Below are positions 55,425 to 64,000 of a stretch of 64,000 bases of DNA, piece by piece. Source of the DNA: Salinisphaera sp002433465 (GTDB lineage Bacteria > Pseudomonadota > Gammaproteobacteria > Nevskiales > Salinisphaeraceae). Each line of letters begins with the position of its first letter. Within the stretch, counting starts at the first letter, position 1. The stretch covers positions 186,001-250,000 of the forward strand of contig NZ_APNL01000001.1 in NCBI RefSeq assembly GCF_040361435.1, written 5' to 3'. The translations under genes and the position numbers were made by a program. The notes under the pieces were generated by a model, which was not told the DNA's origin, ran no database searches, and saw only the letters and a list, made by a program, of their open reading frames with translations.

Positions 55425-57206
55425 TCAGTGGGCGGCAGGTGGCGGCGATCCGCGGCGACGCTTGGTCGATTTGGTTTCGCTCTCGGCCTCACTGTCATCG
55501 TGCAGCTGCAGCCCGACGGTCTCGATGATGCCCGCATGCAGTGACCGTACGGTCAGGCGCAGGCCGTCGACATCGACCACGTCGCCTTCGACGGGCCGGC
55601 GCTTGAGCCGACGGCGCATATAGTCGGCAATCGACAGCTCCCAGTGGTGTTCGGACAGACTCAGGTCGTATACGCCGGCCAGCTCCGACATCGCGGCATC
55701 GCCGCGCAGCGTGAAACTGCCGAAAAACCGCCGTGCCTCCGGTGCATGCTTGGTGTCGCCACGAAAGAGTTTGCCGAGTTCATCGCTGTGCTGGGCCGGC
55801 GTGATCAGATACAGCAGGTCGCCCACGGCGTACACGAAGTGGGCCTTGGGAAACAGCAGGCGATGTGCGCGCGTGACCGCGATACAGCGAAGACCCTCGA
55901 AGCGCTGCAGGGCCTCTCCCTGCGTGGTGGCCAGGCTGGACGCCGGTTCGATACGAAAGGCCAGCAACACGAAGTTCTGTCGGCGTTGGCCGAGAAAGCC
56001 GAAGGTTGCCTGCGGCCCCGGTTCCTGCGGCACCTCGAGCTTGAGCAGGCGCGCGGTCCAGGCCAGGGAGCTGCCCTGCACGATCAGCGATACCAGCACG
56101 ACCGCGAAGGTGATATCGAATAGAAACTGGGCGCCTTCGAGTTCGGCCATCAGCGGGAACAGCGACAGCACGATAGGCACCGCGCCGCGCAGGCCCACCC
56201 AGGCAATGAAACCCTGCTCCCGGGTCGGGAAGTTGAAGGGCAGCAGGCTCAGCCACACCGCCAGCGGGCGGGCCACGAACATCAGGAATGCTGCGATCAG
56301 CGCGGCCGCGCCGGCATGCGCCCACAGCTGGTGCGGGTTGACCAGCAGGCCCAGCACCAGAAACATGCCGGCCTGGGCGATCCAGGCCAGTCCGTCCATC
56401 ACCCGGAAGACGTGTTCTGAGGCATGGTTGCGGCGATTGCCCACCACCAGTCCCACCAGATAGATTCCGAGAAAGCCACTGCCGCCGAGCTGGTTGATAG
56501 CGGTGAACGCCATCAGTCCGCCGGAAGCCACCAGCAGGGCATACAGGCCCTCGACGAGGCGCACGCGCGAGGCCAGAAACGACAGGCCGTAACCCAGCAA
56601 CAGCCCGCCCGCGATCCCGATGCCGAACTGCGAGACGATTTCGCTGGCGATGCTCGAGGCGGTGAAGCCTTCGCTGGCATCGATCGTGGCCAGCAGGAAG
56701 GTGACCATGAAGATGGCCATCGGATCGTTGGTGCCGGACTCGATCTCGAGGGTGGCGCTAACGCGCTGGTTCAAGGTGACGCCGGAACTGCGCAGCTGGG
56801 AGAACACGGCGGCCGCGTCGGTGCTGGCCACGATCGACCCCAGCAACAGGCCATAACGCCAGTCCAGGTTCAGCCACACCGCGATGAACGCGCCGGCCAG
56901 CGACGCCGATACGAGCACGCCCACGGTGGCCAACGATAACGCCGGCCATAGTGCCACCCGGAATGTCTGCAGGTGGGTACGCAGCCCGCCGTCGAGCAGG
57001 ATGATCGCCAGCGCCAGGTTGGCGATGAAAAACGCCAGTGGCACGTTGTCGAAATCGATCTGGCCCGGGCCGTCCTGGCCGGCCAGCATGCCCACCAGCA
57101 GAAAGATCAGCAGTAAGGGCGGGCCGAAGCGCGCCAGCGAACTGGCGACTACGCTCAGAAAAAGCAGCAGGCCGACAAAGAAAAGGATGATGTTGGTGTC
57201 GGTCAT
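55425..57206 (-). CDS. cation/proton antiporter of the NhaP2/CvrA type
   Basis: A 593-residue CPA1-family protein. The first ~400 residues hold about 12 helices with LLDGGLRTHLQTFR, SIVASTDAAAVFSQL, LEIESGTNDPMAIF and WVGLRGAVPIVLSLFP. Then a TrkA-C (RCK_C) nucleotide-binding domain (about 410-480) and a C-terminal CorC-like domain follow, the layout of K+/H+ antiporter NhaP2 (CvrA). It likely exports K+ or Na+ at osmotic or pH shifts. ATG 57206 (MTDTNIILFFVG) is preferred to an upstream start. Confidence 0.9.
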   Translation of the reverse strand: MTDTNIILFFVGLLLFLSVVASSLARFGPPLLLIFLLVGMLAGQDGPGQIDFDNVPLAFFIANLALAIILLDGGLRTHLQTFRVALWPALSLATVGVLVSASLAGAFIAVWLNLDWRYGLLLGSIVASTDAAAVFSQLRSSGVTLNQRVSATLEIESGTNDPMAIFMVTFLLATIDASEGFTASSIASEIVSQFGIGIAGGLLLGYGLSFLASRVRLVEGLYALLVASGGLMAFTAINQLGGSGFLGIYLVGLVVGNRRNHASEHVFRVMDGLAWIAQAGMFLVLGLLVNPHQLWAHAGAAALIAAFLMFVARPLAVWLSLLPFNFPTREQGFIAWVGLRGAVPIVLSLFPLMAELEGAQFLFDITFAVVLVSLIVQGSSLAWTARLLKLEVPQEPGPQATFGFLGQRRQNFVLLAFRIEPASSLATTQGEALQRFEGLRCIAVTRAHRLLFPKAHFVYAVGDLLYLITPAQHSDELGKLFRGDTKHAPEARRFFGSFTLRGDAAMSELAGVYDLSLSEHHWELSIADYMRRRLKRRPVEGDVVDVDGLRLTVRSLHAGIIETVGLQLHDDSEAESETKSTKRRRGSPPPAAH

Positions 57207-57441
57207 CGAATCCGAATAGCGGTCATCAAACAAACGGTGGCGGGCTTGGGTGAGACGGCCACCATGGCAAAGGCTTAGCATCAACTATGCCATGTACGGC
57301 GTGCAGGCGATTCGTAATGCCCAGCACCGGCGCTTGGACACTGCGATGTGGACGCTGTTCGCGGCAGGCGCGATCGAGGCCGGGTTCGTACGGCGGCCTG
57401 GTAACAAACGGCACGGCCGGCGGGCAGATCCGGCGGGCAAG

Positions 57442-57475
57442 AAAAAGCCCCGTATCGCGCTTTGCGATACGGGGC
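57442..57475 (-). terminator. terminator of ssrA
   Basis: GCCCCGTATCGC and GCGATACGGGGC form a 12-bp stem. Read on the minus strand, it is followed by TTTTTC, just downstream of the tmRNA 3' end. The 57207-57441 stretch before it shows nothing else. Confidence 0.88.
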
Positions 57476-57480
57476 CGACT

Positions 57481-57843
57481 TGGTGGAGGCGGCGGGAATC
57501 GAACCCGCGTCCGCGGATTCTCGACCCTCGGGTCTACATGCTTATTTCGTCTTTGATTGTCGGCGCGAGGTTACCCGACGAAAAGGGAAAACCTGCGCGT
57601 ATCTTCGTTTGCTCTTAACGGGTCGGCCCGAAGCGGGGCCTTGCCGCGAGTCTGCAAGAGTCGATACCCGGGTCCGGAAGCACAGACACTTACCGGTCGG
57701 GCACTAGCAGGCTTTTTAAGCTGCTAGAGCGTAGTTGTCGTCGTTCGCAACTAGCTTAGGTTGCAAATTGATTAACGAGGTTGATTTGCGACCTCGGCAT
57801 GCACCTTGGGTTTTGACATCCGCGTCGAAGCCATGTCGCCCCC
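57481..57843 (-). ncRNA. ssrA: transfer-messenger RNA (tmRNA)
   Basis: Rescues stalled ribosomes together with SmpB. It is 363 nt on the minus strand. The 5' end GGGGGCG pairs with CGCCTCC before the encoded ACCA. The 3' part has the T arm GGTTCGATTCC. The tag frame at 57716-57748 reads ANDDNYALAA and then TAA, preceded by the usual first Ala from charging, giving AANDDNYALAA. A TACAAT box lies 15 nt upstream of the mature 5' end. Confidence 0.96.
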
Positions 57844-57913
57844 GAAAAAGGCAATTAGATTGTAGCAGTAAAACAGGGTGTGGGCGGCAGGAATAAAATC
57901 AAGCCGGTCGCGA

Positions 57914-58387
57914 TCAGGTGCGCAGGATTTGCGCCTTGCGGCGATTCCAGTCGGCTTCCTTCTTCGTCTGGCGCTTGTCGTAGTTCGCCTTGCCCTTGGC
58001 CAGCGCGATCTCGAGCTTGGCCTTGCCACGCTTCCAGTACATCGCCAGCGGTACGACGGTAAAGCCTTTCTGTTCGGTCGCGCCGATCAGGGTGGCCAGC
58101 TCGCGCTCGTGCAGCAGCAGCTTGCGCGTACGCGTGGCATCCACCACCACGTGCGTGGACGCCGATTCCAGCGGCTGGATATGACTGCCAAGCAGGAAGG
58201 CTTCGCCGTCCTTGATCAGCACATAGGCTTCGGTGATGCGCCCCTTGCCGGCACGCAGCGCCTTGACCTCCCAACCTTCGAGCACGAGACCGGCTTCCAG
58301 ACGCTCTTCCAGAAAGAAGTCGTGACGCGCACGCTTGTTGAGCGCGATGGTCGAACTGGGCTGTTTGCTGTTTTTTTGCTTTGCCAT
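57914..58387 (-). CDS. smpB: tmRNA-binding protein SmpB
   Basis: Binds tmRNA and fits it into the ribosomal A site. The 157-residue protein begins MAKQKNSKQPSSTIALNKRA and contains LEGWEVKALRAGKG, EAFLLGSHI, LLLHERELATLIG and a basic tail KGKANYDKRQTKKEADWNRR. ATG 58387 is the family start; the longer open frame adds an unrelated N-terminus. It lies upstream of ssrA on the same strand, the usual order. Confidence 0.97.
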   Translation of the reverse strand: MAKQKNSKQPSSTIALNKRARHDFFLEERLEAGLVLEGWEVKALRAGKGRITEAYVLIKDGEAFLLGSHIQPLESASTHVVVDATRTRKLLLHERELATLIGATEQKGFTVVPLAMYWKRGKAKLEIALAKGKANYDKRQTKKEADWNRRKAQILRT

Positions 58388-58554
58388 GGCCTTAGTATAG
58401 CGGGCCAGGGCAAGCAGGGAACCGGGGGGATGATTTGCCGGCCTTAATTCACAGCGCGTGGGCGACAAGCGCGTGCCAGCCGCGGGGCGTACGTGCATGA
58501 TCGATTTCAGACAGGCAGGCCGATGCCCGCTTTAAGCCATGTGGCAACGCGCGC

Positions 58555-59970
58555 ATGCGTCTGCCCATCCAGGCGCCTCAAGCGCTGATGGTGGCCTTCG
58601 CACAGCGTCCGGAATGGTCTTCTTCATCGCGCTTCGTAATCGCGATGACGGCGGCGGTCGTGAGCTTGAGCAACCTCTGGCGCCTGCCGTATCTGTTGTC
58701 GGATTACGGCGCCGGCGCGTTCTTGCTGGTCTATGTCACGGCGCTGCTGAGCATGGGGTTGCCGTTGTTATCCGGCCAGCTGCTCATGGCGCGGGGCACG
58801 CGCGCGGACGTGCCCGGCGTTATCGCAGCCTGGACCCGCAACGCGCCGCATTCGCGCCTGTGGATCTGGAGCGGTTATCTCGCAGTGGTCGGCGCCGGCA
58901 TGCTGCTGGCTGCCTACAGCGTGGTGGCCGCCTGGAGCCTGGCCTACAGTCTGCGCGGCGTGACCGGCATGCTCGACGGCAGTTCGGTGTCGGCGGCGAG
59001 CGCGCAGTTCGTGACGTTCGCGCGCGATTCGGAGCGTGGTTTCGGCTGGCTGCTACTGTTCTTCGGCCTGATCGTCGCAACCGCGGCACACGGGCTGCGG
59101 CGCGGCGTCGAGCCGGTCATGCGTACGCTGGCCTTCTGCATGCTCATGGCGTTGACCGCGCTGGTGGTGTCTGCCGCCATGCATGCGCGCGCCGACGATG
59201 CGCTTTATGCGATTTTCGCGGTCGACTTTGCCGCGCTGGGCTGGCGCGGCGTGTTCGAAGCGCTGTATCAAGCCTTTTTCACGCTCAGCCTCGGCACCGG
59301 GGTGGTGGTGTGTTTCGGTAGTTATCTGCCCAGCAATACACCGGTGGTACGGTTTTCGCTGATTATTCTGGGGGTCGATCTGGCGGTGTCGCTGGCCTGT
59401 GCCTTCATGCTGGCCGTGTTCGTGGGCCCCAGCGAAGCCGATCTGGATGTCGGCATTCAGAGTCTGTTCGAAACCCTGCCGGTCGCCATGGCCGGCGATT
59501 GGCAGGCGCCGATCATGTTCGTGCTGGTGGCGCTGGTGAGTCTGTCGACCGCGATCGGCCTGTTCGAGCCGGTGGTCCAGCTGGTCCAGCAGCGCAGCGG
59601 CTATACGCGCCTGCGTGCCACGCTCTATTCGGGTCTGGTGCTGGCGCTGCTGGGCATGGCGGCACTGCTTTCCTTTGGCGTGCTCGATCGGGTGACCCTG
59701 TGCGGCTACAACCTGTTCGGTTGGCTGATGCTGATCACCGCCCAGCTCATCGGGCCGTTGACCGGGCTGCTTCTGTGTATCCTGCTGGGGCGGGTATTGG
59801 CCCGGAAGCGGCTGGTCGATGCCTGGCAACATGCCGGCGGATACAGTCGCGCGACCGGTTTTGCGGTCTGGCATGCGCTGTTGCGCTATCCCACGCGCAT
59901 CGTGCTGGTGCTCGTGCTGGCCTATGCACTGGGCGCATTGCGCCTGATCGAGATGGTGTGGTTTCCGTGA
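58555..59970 (+). CDS. sodium:neurotransmitter symporter-family transporter
   Basis: A 471-residue membrane protein with about eleven helices. The NSS signature region reads SLSNLWRLPYLLSDYGAGAF instead of the common GLGNIWRFPY...NGGGAF, so the sodium/substrate region is altered but recognisable. FFTLSLGTGVVVCFGSYLP matches helix 6. It probably takes up an amino acid or osmolyte with Na+. It lies where ratA normally sits between smpB and rnfH, and it overlaps rnfH by 4 bp (GTGA). Confidence 0.83.
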   Translation: MRLPIQAPQALMVAFAQRPEWSSSSRFVIAMTAAVVSLSNLWRLPYLLSDYGAGAFLLVYVTALLSMGLPLLSGQLLMARGTRADVPGVIAAWTRNAPHSRLWIWSGYLAVVGAGMLLAAYSVVAAWSLAYSLRGVTGMLDGSSVSAASAQFVTFARDSERGFGWLLLFFGLIVATAAHGLRRGVEPVMRTLAFCMLMALTALVVSAAMHARADDALYAIFAVDFAALGWRGVFEALYQAFFTLSLGTGVVVCFGSYLPSNTPVVRFSLIILGVDLAVSLACAFMLAVFVGPSEADLDVGIQSLFETLPVAMAGDWQAPIMFVLVALVSLSTAIGLFEPVVQLVQQRSGYTRLRATLYSGLVLALLGMAALLSFGVLDRVTLCGYNLFGWLMLITAQLIGPLTGLLLCILLGRVLARKRLVDAWQHAGGYSRATGFAVWHALLRYPTRIVLVLVLAYALGALRLIEMVWFP

Positions 59971-60668
59971 GCGAAGCGATCGAAGTGGACGTGGTGCTGG
60001 CGTTGCCGGGCGAATGCCTGCGCCGGCGGGTATGCCTTCAACCGCCGGTGAGTGCGGCGGATGCGTTTCAGGCCAGCGGGCTGGATCGTATCTATCGCGA
60101 ACGCGTCGGCGCGGATACGCCGCCGCTGGGCGTGTATGGGCGCAAGATCAGGTACGACCAGCCGCTCAACGGGGGTGAGCGCCTGGAGATTTATCGTCCT
60201 CTCACCGCCGACCCGCGCCAGCGTCGCCGTGCGCGCGTGGATGCCCGTCGCCGCGACGAACGCGCGGCGGCCGACGGCTCAGGTGCCGGGGAGAGGGCGG
60301 CTGAGCTGACGATCGGCGGAGCGGTCGATGTCGTCGCTACCGGGCAGGTCGTTATCCGGGCCGGGGGTCACGCTGGACGGCACCGGTTCGTCATCCATGA
60401 TTTGCGAAGTGTATTCCTCGTCGCCATCGATCTCGGCAAGCTTGTCGTTGACGAAATAGAGGTTGAGCTCGCTTTTGCGCACGTGTGCGCGCGGATCGCG
60501 GTAGTAGAAGACGTAGTCCCAGCGATCGTTTTCAAAGCTGCTGTCGATCAGCGACGTGCCCATGACGTACTCGACCTGACGCTTGGTCATGCCGATTTCG
60601 AGCTGGTTGACGTTTTTGGCCGTCACCACGTTGCCCTGCACCACCGGCACGCGGAAAAAGACCGGTAG
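59967..60668 (+). CDS. rnfH: RnfH-family ubiquitin-like protein with read-on extension over bamE
   Basis: The first ~95 residues are RnfH: VDVVLALPGECLRRRVCLQP, ADAFQASGLDRIY, PPLGVYGRKIRYDQPLN, and GERLEIYRPLTADPRQRRR. Typical RnfH stops there at about 95-105 residues. Here the frame stays open to 60668 (233 residues); the last ~130 codons lie antisense to bamE. The start is GTG 59967, overlapping the transporter stop. The function of RnfH is poorly known. Whether the long tail is made is uncertain. Confidence 0.75.
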   Translation: MSEAIEVDVVLALPGECLRRRVCLQPPVSAADAFQASGLDRIYRERVGADTPPLGVYGRKIRYDQPLNGGERLEIYRPLTADPRQRRRARVDARRRDERAAADGSGAGERAAELTIGGAVDVVATGQVVIRAGGHAGRHRFVIHDLRSVFLVAIDLGKLVVDEIEVELAFAHVCARIAVVEDVVPAIVFKAAVDQRRAHDVLDLTLGHADFELVDVFGRHHVALHHRHAEKDR

Positions 60669-60719
60669 GCTGCATGCGCTGAGCATGAGCAGCATGACGA
60701 GTAGGGCGGCTGTTCTCAT
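60279..60719 (-). CDS. bamE: outer membrane assembly lipoprotein BamE
   Basis: Small lipoprotein of the BAM machine that inserts beta-barrel proteins. The signal peptide ends in LMLSAC (Cys16). The SmpA/OmlA domain includes GNVVTAKNVNQLEIGMTKRQ, VMGTSLI and DRWDYVFYYRD. The C-terminal ~45 residues are an acidic, Pro-rich tail longer than usual (146 residues in all). It converges with rnfH, whose frame overlaps 390 bp of it. The place next to recN is conserved. Confidence 0.95.
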   Translation of the reverse strand: MRTAALLVMLLMLSACSLPVFFRVPVVQGNVVTAKNVNQLEIGMTKRQVEYVMGTSLIDSSFENDRWDYVFYYRDPRAHVRKSELNLYFVNDKLAEIDGDEEYTSQIMDDEPVPSSVTPGPDNDLPGSDDIDRSADRQLSRPLPGT

Positions 60720-60833
60720 AGACTTCTGGACCCGTAGTTGGCGATGGGCATCATACGGCAGCCGTTTTGTAGCTGCCAAACGTGCGCGGCGCGCGACTCG
60801 CGAATGCGCTTGTCCGGCGCAATATACGCGCTC

Positions 60834-62506
<1,673 letters not shown>

Positions 62507-62507
<1 letters not shown>

Positions 62508-63400
62508 CAGGAGTGCGCCAACGTCTGACCGCGGCCCCACTGCAGCTTGTTGCGCAGAATATTGAAGTAGTCGTAGCCGGGCGGGTGGATGAGCTTGAGG
62601 TCGTGGGCGCCGCGCCGGATATGCACGCAGTCGCCCGCGCCGAGCGGCTGGCTGACCTGGCCATCGCTGGTGAAAAGCGCCGCGCCGTCGAGCGTTTCGG
62701 CCACGCGGATCTCGATTTCATGGTCGGCGTCGACGATCAGCGGCCGGTCGGAGAGCGTATGCGGGCAGATTGGCACCAGTGCCAGCGCGTTGAGCGCCGG
62801 GTGTAGCACCGGCCCGCCGCCGGACAGGGCATAGGCGGTGGAACCGGTGGGCGTGGCCACCACCATGCCATCGGCGCGGTGGTGGCTGATGAAGGCGCCG
62901 TTCATGTAGGTATCGAAATCCAGCACCCGGGCGAAGTCCTGGTTGCGAATCACGCATTCGTTGATCGCCGAGAACTGCTCGGGCTGCATACGGCCATCGG
63001 CACGTTCGATCTGGGCGCGCAGCATCAGCCGCGATTCGGCAATGTAGTCGCCGGCGAAGATATCGTCGAGCGTGGCGCTCATGTCCGCGGGCAGCACGTC
63101 GACCATGAATCCGAGCCGCCCGAGGTTCACCCCGAGCAATGGCGTGCCCGACGCCGCGACGGCGCGCCCGGCATCCAGCAGGGTGCCGTCGCCGCCCACC
63201 ACCACAACCAGGTCGCAGCGCTCGCCCAGGTCGGCACGCGTGCAGGTCTGCACGTCATCGTGTGCGCTGGCGTGCCCTTCGTCGAGCAACACCTGCTTGC
63301 CGCGCGTGTGCAGATCGGCGATGAGGTTTTTGAGGGTTTCGCGTACCCCCTCGTCGTGTTTCTTGGCCAGGATGCCGACGGTTTCGAACTGTTGCGCCAT
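62507..63400 (-). CDS. nadK: NAD kinase
   Basis: Phosphorylates NAD to NADP. The catalytic VVVGGDGTLLDAGR, LGRLGFMVD, the NAD-binding INECVIRN, and VATPTGSTAYALSGGGP are diagnostic. The 297-residue length is usual. ATG 63400 (MAQQFETVGILAKK) is preferred to an upstream candidate. It is divergent from grpE and heads the nadK-recN pair. Confidence 0.97.
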
Positions 63401-63488
63401 GCGCGTGCCTGCGGCCTGCCGGGAAGTCGATCGCGTAAGCATTCACGCCTTGCCCGACAATTTCAACGAAAACCGGACATGCGCCACG

Positions 63489-63516
63489 CTTGAAATGGCC
63501 ACAGCCAGCCCAATGG
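63489..63516 (+). promoter_or_regulatory. sigma32 (RpoH)-type heat-shock promoter of grpE
   Basis: CTTGAAA at 63489-63495, 13 bp, CCCAATGG at 63509-63516. This is close to the RpoH consensus CTTGAAA-N11-16-CCCCATNT. It lies about 70 bp upstream of the grpE ATG. Confidence 0.55.
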
Positions 63517-63584
63517 TGAAGGCAGTCACGCCGGCGTAGGGCACTTCCAGCCGGCACCGTCCAACAAGCGGGGATTTGCAACAG

Positions 63585-64000
63585 ATGAGCCAGGACGAAA
63601 AACACAACACACCGCACGGCGAAACGGATTCCGCGGCCCGGAACACGCCGCAGCCGGACGTGGAGGATATCCAGACCGGCACCGAAGACTATGTCGACGC
63701 CGGAGAAGCGACCGCCGACAGCATCGCCGAAACCGACGAGCTGCAGGCCGAGCTTGATCAGGCACGGGCAGAGGCCGAGCAGTATCGCGATCAGGCCGTA
63801 CGTGCGCATGCGGAAATGGAAAACGTGCGCAAGCGCGCCCAGCGAGACGTGGAATCGGCGCGCAAGTTCGCGATCGAGAAGTTTGCCTCCGAGTTGCTGG
63901 GGGTGCGCGACAGCCTGGAGCTGGGCCTGAAAGCCGCGGAAGAACACAGCGGCGACTACGACAAGCTCAAGGAAGGCATGGATATGACAGTGCGCATGCT
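63585..64000 (+). CDS. grpE: nucleotide exchange factor GrpE (N-terminal part)
   Basis: Partial: the gene runs off the right edge. It releases ADP from DnaK. The start MSQDEKHNTPHGETDSAA is acidic and unstructured, then a long helix begins around residue 45 (ETDELQAELDQARAEAEQYR) and continues to ENVRKRAQRDVESARKFAIE and ELLGVRDSLELGLKAA, the conserved GrpE core. No strong Shine-Dalgarno is visible. A heat-shock-type promoter precedes it, as expected for this gene. Confidence 0.95.
   Translation, partial: MSQDEKHNTPHGETDSAARNTPQPDVEDIQTGTEDYVDAGEATADSIAETDELQAELDQARAEAEQYRDQAVRAHAEMENVRKRAQRDVESARKFAIEKFASELLGVRDSLELGLKAAEEHSGDYDKLKEGMDMTVRM

Noticed and set aside
57250..57618. Open frame running into the tmRNA region
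   Set aside because: It crosses the ssrA terminator and the mature tmRNA 3' half, so it cannot be a normal gene.

Overview
The window is a GC-rich bacterial chromosome segment from a gammaproteobacterium. The main evidence is gene order: mutL-miaA-hfq-hflX-hflK-hflC-DUF2065-hisZ-purA-rnr-rlmB, rpsF-rpsR-rplI-dnaB-alr-radA, corB-ypjD-ffh-rpsP-rimM-trmD-rplS and smpB-rnfH-bamE-recN-nadK-grpE all follow the gammaproteobacterial layout. Acidic tails on two ribosomal proteins and an ergothioneine cluster would suit a salt- or stress-tolerant lineage such as Salinisphaera, but that name is a guess from memory and not something the sequence proves.

Layout. 1-9030: DNA repair, tRNA modification, RNA chaperone, HflKC membrane complex, histidine and purine synthesis, ending in a terminator shared with a minus-strand tRNA-Leu(CAG). 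9141-19813: RNase R, an OmpA-type lipoprotein, the bS6-bS18-bL9 operon, DnaB, alanine racemase, a minus-strand hydrolase and RadA. 19838-20110: a MITE-like element between radA and the convergent corB-like gene. 20111-26295: CNNM/CBS protein and YpjD (minus), then ffh and the bS16-RimM-TrmD-bL19 operon (plus). 26296-26892: a coding desert made of decayed repeats. 26893-34338: a catalytically dead-looking NlpC/P60 lipoprotein, TrxB, SppA, a glutathionyl-hydroquinone reductase, GDPD, MetC and an outer-membrane barrel. 34430-41383: NadC, the divergent ergothioneine genes egtCB/egtD, ArgF-ArgD and a Mn-type superoxide dismutase. 41717-48166: orphan HyuB, CGFS glutaredoxin, an isocitrate dehydrogenase fused to a CBS pair, a MoCF-domain protein and a GGDEF/EAL protein. 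48365-57206: metallo-beta-lactamase fold protein, DMT transporter, rhodanese, PEP synthase with its divergent regulator PpsR, DUF1249 and a cation/proton antiporter. 57442-64000: tmRNA and SmpB, a sodium symporter in the place usually held by ratA, RnfH overlapping antisense to bamE, RecN, NadK, and grpE behind a heat-shock-type promoter.

Most of the window is conserved housekeeping. Themes that recur are redox and thiol protection (ergothioneine, TrxB, GS-HQR, GrxD, SOD, rhodanese), envelope and membrane quality control (HflKC, SppA, BamE), and control of the PEP/isocitrate nodes (PpsA/PpsR, IDH-CBS). The most unusual items are the IDH-CBS fusion, the NlpC/P60 protein lacking its catalytic residues, the MITE whose target duplication carries a neighbour's stop codon, a 52-residue insertion in HflK, and the rnfH reading frame running across bamE.
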